Below are positions 1-6,032 of a stretch of 8,456 nt of DNA, piece by piece (positions within the stretch are counted from its first letter, which is position 1; the number at the start of each line of letters is the position of its first letter). Location of the stretch: positions 1 through 8,456 of the forward strand of contig JAICLV010000108.1 of assembly GCA_025925185.1 (NCBI GenBank). Direction: 5' to 3'. The notes under the pieces were generated by a model, which ran no database searches, was not told the origin of the DNA, and saw only the letters and a list, made by a program, of their open reading frames with translations. The stretch is from Acidothermaceae bacterium. GTDB taxonomy: Bacteria > Actinomycetota > Actinomycetes > Acidothermales > Acidothermaceae. The position numbers and the translations under genes are program-made.

Positions 1-332
1 CCCCCTGTCCGCGGCCGCTGAGTGACCTCTTCGCGAAGCTCGGCCACCTATCCCGGGCGCGCGCGTCGCGCGCGGCCGCCGCGCGCGACGCCGCGATCGA
101 CCGCGGCGACACCTCGGTCAACCTCACCTACGAGGTGCCCGCCAGCGTCGTTCCCGACCTCTTGCGACTCAACGAGTTGATTGACGCGGCAGACGGGTTC
201 TGCCGAACGGAGGAGCTGCTCACGCTGCCCCGCGACCCCGAGATGGTCGCCTTCGCGCATTGGTACAACGGCGAGTTCATCAACCAGATAAACGGCTTGC
301 CGCCGACACCGTGGAGCGGTGCGGTTAGCTGA
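1..332 (+). CDS. 3' end of an unrecognised protein (partial, 5' end outside the window)
   Basis: The open frame enters from the left edge (first full codon at base 3) and ends at a TGA at 330-332, leaving about 109 residues. The first half is Arg/Ala-rich and probably helical (around LSDLFAKLGHLSRARASRA). The second half is more acidic and aromatic and ends in a segment containing FCR, LLTLPRDPE, AFAHWYNGEF and PPTPW. The second half has the look of a folded C-terminal domain, and the third codon positions are G/C rich, so I consider it coding. I recall similar C-termini (a CR..LLTL stretch followed by a WY.GEF stretch) in uncharacterised actinobacterial proteins, but I cannot assign a function. 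It converges on the response regulator gene with only 7 bp between the two stop codons, and no terminator hairpin fits there. An internal GTG at 135 could start a small 65-residue protein, but the frame is open and codon-like upstream of it. Confidence 0.6.
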   Translation, partial: PCPRPLSDLFAKLGHLSRARASRAAAARDAAIDRGDTSVNLTYEVPASVVPDLLRLNELIDAADGFCRTEELLTLPRDPEMVAFAHWYNGEFINQINGLPPTPWSGAVS

Positions 333-339
333 GGCCTCG

Positions 340-945
340 TCACAGCCAGCCGTTGTCCTCCGCCACACGCAACGCCTCGACGCGGTTTCGCGTGCCGGTC
401 TTCGAGATGGCCGATGAGAGGTAGTTACGCACGGTGCCCTCGCTCAAGAAAAGCAGCTTCGCGATGTCGGCGATCGTCGCGCCGTCGCGGGCAGCCACCA
501 ACGCGTCGCGCTCGCGCGCCGTCAGGGGGCTCGAACCACCGGCCAGTGTCGCAGCAGCGAGCGCCGGGTCGACGACACGCTCACCAAGGGCCACCCTGCG
601 CACGGCGTCAGCGAGCTGCTCGGCGGGAGCGTCTTTCACCACAAATCCGAGCGCGCCGGCCTCCATCGCGCGCCGCAGATAGCCCGCGCGGCCGAACGTC
701 GTCACGATCAACACCTTGCACGACGGCACCTCGCTGCGCAGCGCCGCTGCGGCGGCGAGGCCGTCCAGGCCTGGCATTTCAACGTCGAGCATCGCGACGT
801 CGGGCGCGGTCTCGCGCGCGGCCGCCACCACCTCGTCACCACGAGCGACCTCGGCGATGACCTCCAAATCAGGCTCGAGATTCAACAGCGCGGCGAGGGC
901 GCCGCGCACCAAGTGCTGGTCGTCGGCCATCAAGATGCGAATCAC
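340..945 (-). CDS. LuxR/NarL-family response regulator, DesR-like
   Basis: A 201-residue two-component response regulator. The N-terminal receiver domain (about 1-120) has the acidic pair D8/D9, the phospho-acceptor D54 (in MLDVEMPG), the switch Thr T82 (in VTTFGRAGYL) and the conserved K104 (in VVKDAP). The C-terminal LuxR-type helix-turn-helix (about 135-200) reads SPLTARERDAL then IADIAKLLFLSEGTVRNYLS and ends in NRVEALRVAEDNGWL. The EMPG, TTFxRxGY and GTVRNY stretches resemble Bacillus DesR and the regulators paired with DesK-type kinases. I chose the GTG at 945: it overlaps the kinase stop in a GTGA (942-945) and has a GAGGTG Shine-Dalgarno just upstream. The longer open frame to 1053 only reads through the kinase C-terminus. 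It is translationally coupled to the kinase, its evident partner, and probably controls the ABC transporter genes upstream in the same block. Confidence 0.93.
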   Translation of the reverse strand: MIRILMADDQHLVRGALAALLNLEPDLEVIAEVARGDEVVAAARETAPDVAMLDVEMPGLDGLAAAAALRSEVPSCKVLIVTTFGRAGYLRRAMEAGALGFVVKDAPAEQLADAVRRVALGERVVDPALAAATLAGGSSPLTARERDALVAARDGATIADIAKLLFLSEGTVRNYLSSAISKTGTRNRVEALRVAEDNGWL

Positions 946-2216
946 GGCACCTCGACCCGTAACCGGAAGCCGCCGGAGTTCGCCGGGCCGGCAGTGAGGT
1001 TTCCGCCGACCGACGCGGCGCGCTCGGCGAGGCCGGAAAGCCCGCTGCCGCACTTGTCAGCGCACCCGGCGACCGCGCCGTTGCCGTCGTCCTCGATTTC
1101 GATCGCGCGGCCGTCGAGCGCGATGCGGACCCGGCTCGCGTGCGAGTGGCGGATGACGTTGGTGACGCCTTCGCGTACGACCCAGCCGAACAAGCCGCCG
1201 AGATCGGCCGGCACGTCATCGACGACGCCCGGCAGCACCGCCTGAATTCCGGCCGCGGCAAGCACTTCTCGGGCGGTCGCCAACTCCGTAGCGAGCCGAA
1301 CCTCGCGGTAGCCGGCGACCGCTGTGCGGGTGTCGGCCAAGGACTCGCGGGCCAGCTGCTCGACCGCCCCGATCTCTTCGGCCGCACGCGCGGGGTCTGT
1401 CTCGAGAAGCCTTTTCGCGAGTGCCGCCTTCACAGTGATGGTGGTCAGTGAGTGGCCGAGCAGGTCGTGCAAATCACGCGCGATACGCAAGCGCTCGCGC
1501 TCGGCTGCCATGCGCACGACTTCCTCGCGGGCGGCCGCCAGCTCGTGGTTCGCTCGAATCAGCCTGGTGAAGGCGAAAACCGCGAGGGAGGCGAGGGCGA
1601 CCGCCACCCCGAGCGACCACTCGAGGTCGTGCACGTCCCACGGCGGGATGTATTGAGGGACGACGGTGGCGACGATCGCGAGCACGCCCGCGAAGACAAA
1701 GGCCGGCCGCACCGGAAGCAACACGATGGTGGCGGCGGCGACGAAGACCCAGGCGGTCAGGCCGTCGACGCCGATGACCGCCGTCTCGGCGACGGAAAGC
1801 CCGAACAGCGTCGCGCACACGACGATCGCTCGACCGAGCCGCGCCCGCCCGTACCACGCCGTCGGCACGAGGAACAGGTACGCCCACGCGAACGCGACGA
1901 GCAGGACGGTGCCCGCGATGCTGGCCGACAGCCGATGGTCTGTCCAGGCCTGCCCGAGCGGATTCAGCAGGTACAGGAGCCAAAACCCACCACCGCGCCG
2001 CCAATTTCGCGCGCCGTCATGCGTCGGACGAAGGCGTCGCGTGTACGTCGCGCTGACGCCTGGGACGTGCGCGCGAAATGGCGCGGCCCGACCTGCGGGC
2101 AGCCAACGGGCGAGCGGCCCGCCGTCACGACAAACGGTTGCATCCGGTCCCGCGCCGTCAGGAATCGCCGGCGCCTCCAAGGCCTCCGGCCATTCCTGTC
2201 CGTGTCCCACGCTCAC
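942..2216 (-). CDS. DesK-type sensor histidine kinase (start uncertain)
   Basis: A membrane sensor kinase of the HisKA_3/DesK class. Numbered from the GTG at 2216 (424 residues), about four to five hydrophobic segments lie between residues 78 and 217. A coiled-coil linker follows (LIRANHELAAAREEVVRMAAERE), then the dimerisation and phosphotransfer helix with the phospho-acceptor H250 in RIARDLHDLLGHSL. The ATPase domain shows the N box (VVREGVTNVIRHS, N353), the G1 box DDGNG (376-380) and the G2 box GSGLSGLAERA (391-401). It signals to the response regulator, whose GTG overlaps this stop. The start is doubtful. In frame, only GTG 2216, GTG 2210 and TTG 2180 are plausible, the Shine-Dalgarno is weak, and the first ~70 residues are hydrophilic, unlike usual DesK proteins of 350-400 residues. 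An ATG at 2020 reading MTAR would give a normal N-terminus but is one base out of frame. The 3' two thirds are secure. Confidence 0.9.
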   Translation of the reverse strand: MSVGHGQEWPEALEAPAIPDGAGPDATVCRDGGPLARWLPAGRAAPFRAHVPGVSATYTRRLRPTHDGARNWRRGGGFWLLYLLNPLGQAWTDHRLSASIAGTVLLVAFAWAYLFLVPTAWYGRARLGRAIVVCATLFGLSVAETAVIGVDGLTAWVFVAAATIVLLPVRPAFVFAGVLAIVATVVPQYIPPWDVHDLEWSLGVAVALASLAVFAFTRLIRANHELAAAREEVVRMAAERERLRIARDLHDLLGHSLTTITVKAALAKRLLETDPARAAEEIGAVEQLARESLADTRTAVAGYREVRLATELATAREVLAAAGIQAVLPGVVDDVPADLGGLFGWVVREGVTNVIRHSHASRVRIALDGRAIEIEDDGNGAVAGCADKCGSGLSGLAERAASVGGNLTAGPANSGGFRLRVEVP

Positions 2217-2229
2217 CTTGCCGTCCAGC

Positions 2230-2958
2230 CTAGACGCGTTTCGTGTCTCGTTGATACGCCCGGGCCGCGAGACCGGCGAGCACCGCCGTCCAAACGCCGA
2301 TGACGAGCCACCCGGTGCCCGTCCAAGCTTTCTCCCCGACGAGCACGTGACCGGCCTGCACCAACCAATACGTCGGGGTGCTCTCCGAAACGACGTGCAT
2401 GAACCCATGCGTGCCCCCGACCGGGCTCCACGCGCCGCCGAGGAACGCGAGGATCGAGACGCCACCGCCCAGCACCGGGCCAAGCGAGTCCGGGTGGAAC
2501 ATGTGGCCGACGAAAATTCCCAGCGCGGCAAAGGGAATCAAGCCGACAGCGACCAATCCCGCCATCTGCGCGACGCGGCCGACATCGAGATGCACTCCGA
2601 GGGTCAGCCCAGCGACGAACAACAGGGCGAGGGTGATGGCGGCCATCAGGTAGCCGGTGGCGACCTTCGCGCGGAAATACTGGCGGGGCGTCAGCGGCGT
2701 GAGCCGGAGCTGTCGATTCCAGCCGGCCTGCCGCTCCGCGGAAATCCGGCCACCGGTGGAAATCATCGCCATCATGGTGCCGAACGACGCCATGCCCGCC
2801 AGGTAGTAGGTGACGAACGGGATGCCGCCCAGCTCCTGACCCTTGTTGGGGCTGGCGATCAGGTAGAAGAACACCAGCGGGAACGCGAGAGAGAAGATAA
2901 AAAACCGCCGGTTGCGCACAGTGCGCAGCAACTCGTAGCGGAGATAAACGAGGTTCAC
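2230..2958 (-). CDS. ABC-2 type transporter permease
   Basis: A 242-residue integral membrane protein, the membrane half of an ABC exporter. It begins with a short cytoplasmic amphipathic stretch (MNLVYLRYELLRTVRNRRFF) typical of ABC-2 permeases. About six hydrophobic segments follow, at roughly 20-36, 47-68, 103-122, 133-155, 163-176 and 215-233. The cytoplasmic loop ISAERQAGWNRQLRLTPLTPRQYF is the usual coupling region of drug and lipid-type exporters. The start is a GTG at 2958 that overlaps the ATPase stop in a GTGA (2955-2958) and has a strong GAGGAG Shine-Dalgarno at 2964-2969. It must work with the ATPase encoded just upstream, probably as a dimer. The gene order ATPase-permease-kinase-regulator matches Bacillus yvfRSTU-like and related antibiotic or membrane-stress modules (established knowledge). 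The substrate is not readable from sequence; export of a lipophilic compound is an inference. Confidence 0.9.
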   Translation of the reverse strand: MNLVYLRYELLRTVRNRRFFIFSLAFPLVFFYLIASPNKGQELGGIPFVTYYLAGMASFGTMMAMISTGGRISAERQAGWNRQLRLTPLTPRQYFRAKVATGYLMAAITLALLFVAGLTLGVHLDVGRVAQMAGLVAVGLIPFAALGIFVGHMFHPDSLGPVLGGGVSILAFLGGAWSPVGGTHGFMHVVSESTPTYWLVQAGHVLVGEKAWTGTGWLVIGVWTAVLAGLAARAYQRDTKRV

Positions 2959-3896
2959 GAGAGCTCCTCGGAGGTCAGGTCGGCGCCATCGCGGTCGCCG
3001 GTCAGCAGCAGGAAGGCTTGTTCGAGGCCGGCGCCCGCGATCTCGAGGTCGCTCGCGGTCGGATATGCCGTCAGCAAGGCGCGAATGGCCGCGTCGGAGT
3101 CGGTGCAGTGCAACACCACGGCCTCGCCTCGGCGCTCCGCGCTTTTCACGCCGTCCAACGAAGTCAACGCGTCGACGCCGACATCGGGCAGCGTCGCGCG
3201 GATGGTGCGCAACCCGACGGTCGCCTTGATCTCGGTGGCGGGGCCGTCGGCGACGATCCGCCCGCGGGCCATCAACACGATGCGATCGGCATATGTGTCG
3301 GCCTCTTCGAGATAGTGCGTGGCGAACACGATCGTCTTTCCGGACGCCGCGATCCGGCGCACCGATTTCCAGAACAGGTGCCGCCCTTCGACGTCCATCG
3401 CGACGGTCGGCTCGTCGAGCACGAGCAGGTCAGGATTGGAGATCAGCGCGATCGCCGCGCGCACCCGCTGGGTCTGGCCACCCGAAAGCTTGTTGGTGCG
3501 CCGGTCGACGATGTCGCCAATGCCCGTGACGTCGACGACATCGTCGACGCTCGCTGGGTTCGGGTAAAGCGACGCCATCATCCCGAGCAGCTCGCGGACC
3601 GTGAGGTCGCGAATGAGCTCGCCGGTCTGGAGCATCGCGCCGATGGCGCCGCGCTGCACCGCCTGCTCGGGAGTCATGCCGAAAACCCGAACGTTGCCCG
3701 AGTCCGGCGTGTTGAGGCCGAGCAGCATGTCGATGGTCGTCGACTTGCCCGCGCCATTCGGGCCGAGCAGCGCCACCGTCTCACCCGGCGCGACGACAAG
3801 GTCGATGCCGTCGACAGCGCGCACCTGACCAAAGCTTTTGGTGAGGCCGTGCAGGCTGATGCCCGCCGTGCTCACAATTGAGTCCGTGATCGTCAT
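2955..3896 (-). CDS. ABC transporter ATP-binding protein (drug/lipid exporter type)
   Basis: A 313-residue ATPase that powers the adjacent permease from the cytoplasmic side. The nucleotide-binding domain (about 13-235) is complete: Walker A GPNGAGKS (45-52), Q-loop Q90 (AMLQTGELI), signature LSGGQ (137-141), Walker B LLVLDEP (157-163), and switch His H194 (FATHYLEEAD). The C-terminal ~80 residues form the accessory domain seen in DrrA/CcmA-like exporters and end in LEQAFLLLTG. The start is ATG 3896; the Shine-Dalgarno is weak (GGATTGA), and a GTG at codon 8 is a possible alternative. It is the first gene of the ABC/two-component block, 130 bp downstream of the DtxR gene. A small palindrome lies in that gap. 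The paired response regulator is the obvious candidate controller. Confidence 0.93.
   Translation of the reverse strand: MTITDSIVSTAGISLHGLTKSFGQVRAVDGIDLVVAPGETVALLGPNGAGKSTTIDMLLGLNTPDSGNVRVFGMTPEQAVQRGAIGAMLQTGELIRDLTVRELLGMMASLYPNPASVDDVVDVTGIGDIVDRRTNKLSGGQTQRVRAAIALISNPDLLVLDEPTVAMDVEGRHLFWKSVRRIAASGKTIVFATHYLEEADTYADRIVLMARGRIVADGPATEIKATVGLRTIRATLPDVGVDALTSLDGVKSAERRGEAVVLHCTDSDAAIRALLTAYPTASDLEIAGAGLEQAFLLLTGDRDGADLTSEELS
2964..2969 (-). promoter_or_regulatory. Shine-Dalgarno of the ABC permease gene
   Basis: On the minus strand GAGGAG lies 5 bases before the GTG at 2958. It supports the GTG start and the GTGA overlap with the ATPase stop, so the permease is translated in step with the ATPase. 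Confidence 0.75.
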
Positions 3897-3956
3897 GCCG
3901 TCAATCCTGGCGTATCGGGTGGTCGCGACAGCAGTGTCGGCCGTCGCGTGTGCGGC

Positions 3957-3986
3957 ATGACATGCGTCATCTCACGACACTTGTGA
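3957..3986. promoter_or_regulatory. Candidate operator in front of the ABC/two-component block
   Basis: ATGAC (3957-3961) and GTCAT (3966-3970) form a perfect inverted repeat around a 4-base spacer. A second, weaker dyad follows, TCAC (3972-3975) and GTGA (3983-3986). The site lies 61-90 bases before the ATPase ATG, inside the 130-bp gap between that gene and the DtxR gene. NarL/DesR-family regulators bind short inverted repeats of this kind in front of the transporter they control (established for the family), so autoregulation by the encoded response regulator is plausible. No convincing -35/-10 pair could be fixed nearby. A five-base arm can occur by chance. Confidence 0.35.
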
Positions 3987-4026
3987 CGGCACGAGTTATT
4001 GCCGCTGCAACTTCGCGGGCCCCGGC

Positions 4027-4746
4027 TCACACCGGGTCGACGGCCGGACCTCCCGCTGGGTCGCGCACAAAGACATGTGCCGCGACCAGGTCGTCGATCT
4101 CGGCGGCGTCGCGGTCGCGACCGATCACAACGCGGCCGCCCTGACGAGCCACTGCCACCGGCACGTTCGGCCGCAAGCCCGCCCGCCGCAACCTCGACAT
4201 CAACGCGGTGTCGGACTGGATCGGCTCGCCGATCCGTCGTACCACGACACTCGTCGTGGTGTCGACGACAGTGTTGAGCGGGATGAGGCCCTCGAGGAAC
4301 TCGACTTCGCCGCCACGCTCGCCGAGCTCAGACAGCCCGGGGATCGGGTTGCCATACGGCGACTCGGTTGGGTGACCCAGCACCTCCAGCAACCGTCGCT
4401 CGACCGCCTCGCTCATCACGTGCTCCCAGCGGCACGCCTCCTCGTGCACGAACGCCCACTCCAGGCCGATCACGTCGACGAGCAGGCATTCGGCGAGGCG
4501 ATGCTTGCGCATCACCCGGGTGGCGATCGCGCGCCCCTCCGGCGTCAATTCGAGGCGGCGGTCGCCCTCGACCTTGACCAGCCCGTCGCGCTCCATGCGG
4601 GCGACGGTCTGCGAGACGGTGGGCACGCTTTGAGCCAGGCGCTCCGCGATCCGGGCTCGCAGCGGCACCGCGCCCTCTTCTTCCAACTCGAAGATCGTGC
4701 GCAGGTACATCTCGATCGTGTCGATCAAGTCGTGCTGCTGGTTCAC
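4027..4746 (-). CDS. dtxR: DtxR/IdeR-family iron-dependent transcriptional repressor
   Basis: A 239-residue iron-sensing repressor. The N-terminal winged helix (about 6-75) contains EMYLRTIFELEEEG, PLRARIAERL and the recognition helix VPTVSQTVARMERDGL, nearly as in DtxR and IdeR. The dimerisation/metal domain has VMRKHRLAECLLVDVIGLEW and HEEACRWEHVMS. By alignment with DtxR all the metal ligands are present: M13, C105, E108, H109 (site of M10, C102, E105, H106) and H82, E86, H101 (site of H79, E83, H98). In the C-terminal SH3-like domain E174 and Q177 match E170 and Q173. I chose GTG 4746, which aligns with the start of known DtxR proteins; ATG 4764 would add six residues rich in rare codons (AGA, AAT, CGT). 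The gene follows efeB by 41 bp and is probably its co-transcribed regulator. With Fe(II) bound it should repress the iron boxes in front of efeU. It could be the global regulator or a local paralogue. Confidence 0.93.
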   Translation of the reverse strand: MNQQHDLIDTIEMYLRTIFELEEEGAVPLRARIAERLAQSVPTVSQTVARMERDGLVKVEGDRRLELTPEGRAIATRVMRKHRLAECLLVDVIGLEWAFVHEEACRWEHVMSEAVERRLLEVLGHPTESPYGNPIPGLSELGERGGEVEFLEGLIPLNTVVDTTTSVVVRRIGEPIQSDTALMSRLRRAGLRPNVPVAVARQGGRVVIGRDRDAAEIDDLVAAHVFVRDPAGGPAVDPV

Positions 4747-4765
4747 GCGACGATTGTGTCTCATC

Positions 4766-4785
4766 GAAGCTGATCTTGCTTCAGC
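4766..4785. repeat. Overlapping short inverted repeats between efeB and dtxR
   Basis: GAAGC (4766-4770) pairs with GCTTC (4778-4782), and GCTGA (4769-4773) pairs with TCAGC (4781-4785). The two five-base-pair hairpins share bases and so exclude each other. They fill most of the 41-bp gap between the efeB stop and the dtxR start. There is no U-tract, so this is not a standard terminator; readthrough into dtxR is expected. Confidence 0.3.
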
Positions 4786-4787
4786 AC

Positions 4788-6032
4788 TCAGCCGAACAGT
4801 TGGTCGGCCCACGACTGGCCCGCCCGCAAACCGGGTGGGCAGCCGAACAACCCGCCACCGGTGTGGGTGATGTACTCGGTCAGGGCGTCGTGCGCGCCGA
4901 GCTTGCGTTGCACGGGCACGAAGTGGGTGCGCGGGTCCCTTTGGAAAACGACGAAGAACAGGCCGGCGTCGAGCTCACCGGTCACCGGGTCGATTCCGTC
5001 GGTGTAGGAGTAGCCGCGCCGCAGCAGCTTCACGCCGTCGTTGTTCTCCGGCGCGGCTAGCCGGATGTGCGCGTCGGCCGGGATGACCGGCTCCCCACCA
5101 CTGCGCTTGGAGAAGTCGGGGGGGTCGAACTCGGCCGTGCCGGTCAGCGGCGCCCCGGACGCCTTGAAGCGGCCGAACACCCGTTGCTGGTCGGCCAGGT
5201 AGTCGCGGTCCCACGACTCGATGAGCATGCGGATTCTGCGCGCGACGAGGTAGCTGCCACCGCGCATCCACGCTTGGTCGCCGTCGTCGCCCACCCACAC
5301 GTGCGCGGCGAGGTCGTCGTGCTGGTCGGACTTGATGTTGCGCGTGCCGTCCTTGAAACCCATCAGGTTGCGGGGCGTGGCCTGGCTCGAGCTTGTCGAG
5401 GACGTGCGGCCGAAGCCGAGCTGCGACCACCGCATGACGACCGTGCCACGGCCGAGCCGGGCGAGGTTGCGGATCGCGTGGAAGGCAACCTGCGGGTCGT
5501 TGGCGCACGCCTGCACGCACAGGTCGCCGCCGGTGCGCTCGGGCTGCAGCGTCTCGCCCGGCAACGCCGGCAGCGGCTGCAACGCGGCCGGCAACCGCGC
5601 TGCGAGACCGAAGCGATCGTCGAACAACGTCGGCCCGTACCCGATCGTGACGGTGAGCGCGGACGCCGGAAGCCCGACGGCCTCGCCGGTGTCAGCAGGT
5701 GGCGCAGCGAGGTCGCTCGCGCCCCCTGGCACCTGCCGGCCAAGGGTCATCGCCTCTGCGGCCGCGGTCCACTCGGTCAGCATCGAACGCAGGTCGCCAC
5801 CCCGTGTGCTGGTGACATCGAAGGCCGCGAACGCCAGCCTGTCTTGCGCCGGCGTGTCGATGCCGGCTTGATGCTCACCGCGAAACGGGACGACGGACGC
5901 GTCGCCGGAGCCGCTGGCCGACGGCGGGTGCGGCTTCGCGTCGGTGCAGCCCGCCAGGCCGGCGGCGACGCCGGCCAGGCCGAGCGCGCCGGCGCCGGTG
6001 AGAAACGCGCGCCGAGAGACGTCAGCCGACAC
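4788..6032 (-). CDS. efeB: EfeB: Tat-exported haem DyP-type peroxidase (deferrochelatase) of the iron uptake system
   Basis: A 414-residue dye-decolourising-type peroxidase, third part of the EfeUOB importer, acting outside the membrane. It is thought to oxidise Fe(II) or take iron from haem. The N-terminus has a twin-arginine signal (SRRAFLTGAGALGLAG, residues 6-21) followed by a lipobox-like LAGC with Cys29, so the mature enzyme may be lipid-anchored. The DyP fold is shown by GFKDG (225-229) with the distal Asp D228, the proximal haem ligand H322 in DAHIRLA, and the haem-pocket arginine in KLLRRGYSY (R338/R339). The length is close to E. coli EfeB (about 423). The start is GTG 6032, overlapping the end of efeO by 11 bases, with AGG eight bases upstream. 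The longer frame to 6134 only reads through efeO in another frame. It is co-transcribed with efeU and efeO. Confidence 0.93.
   Translation of the reverse strand: MSADVSRRAFLTGAGALGLAGVAAGLAGCTDAKPHPPSASGSGDASVVPFRGEHQAGIDTPAQDRLAFAAFDVTSTRGGDLRSMLTEWTAAAEAMTLGRQVPGGASDLAAPPADTGEAVGLPASALTVTIGYGPTLFDDRFGLAARLPAALQPLPALPGETLQPERTGGDLCVQACANDPQVAFHAIRNLARLGRGTVVMRWSQLGFGRTSSTSSSQATPRNLMGFKDGTRNIKSDQHDDLAAHVWVGDDGDQAWMRGGSYLVARRIRMLIESWDRDYLADQQRVFGRFKASGAPLTGTAEFDPPDFSKRSGGEPVIPADAHIRLAAPENNDGVKLLRRGYSYTDGIDPVTGELDAGLFFVVFQRDPRTHFVPVQRKLGAHDALTEYITHTGGGLFGCPPGLRAGQSWADQLFG

Noticed and set aside
331..338. Palindrome GAGGCCTC between the converging genes at the left end
   Set aside because: No loop, so it cannot form a terminator hairpin; an 8-bp self-complementary word is expected by chance.
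1666..3315. Long plus-strand open frame (549 codons) antisense to the kinase, permease and ATPase genes
   Set aside because: It lies opposite genes with clear family motifs, its translation is low-complexity (Arg, Pro, Ala, Ser) and shows no domain; high-GC DNA commonly leaves such frames open.
4021..4036. Hairpin CCCGG-N6-CCGGG at the dtxR stop as a terminator
   Set aside because: Only a 5-bp stem, overlapping the coding end, and no U-tract follows on the minus strand.
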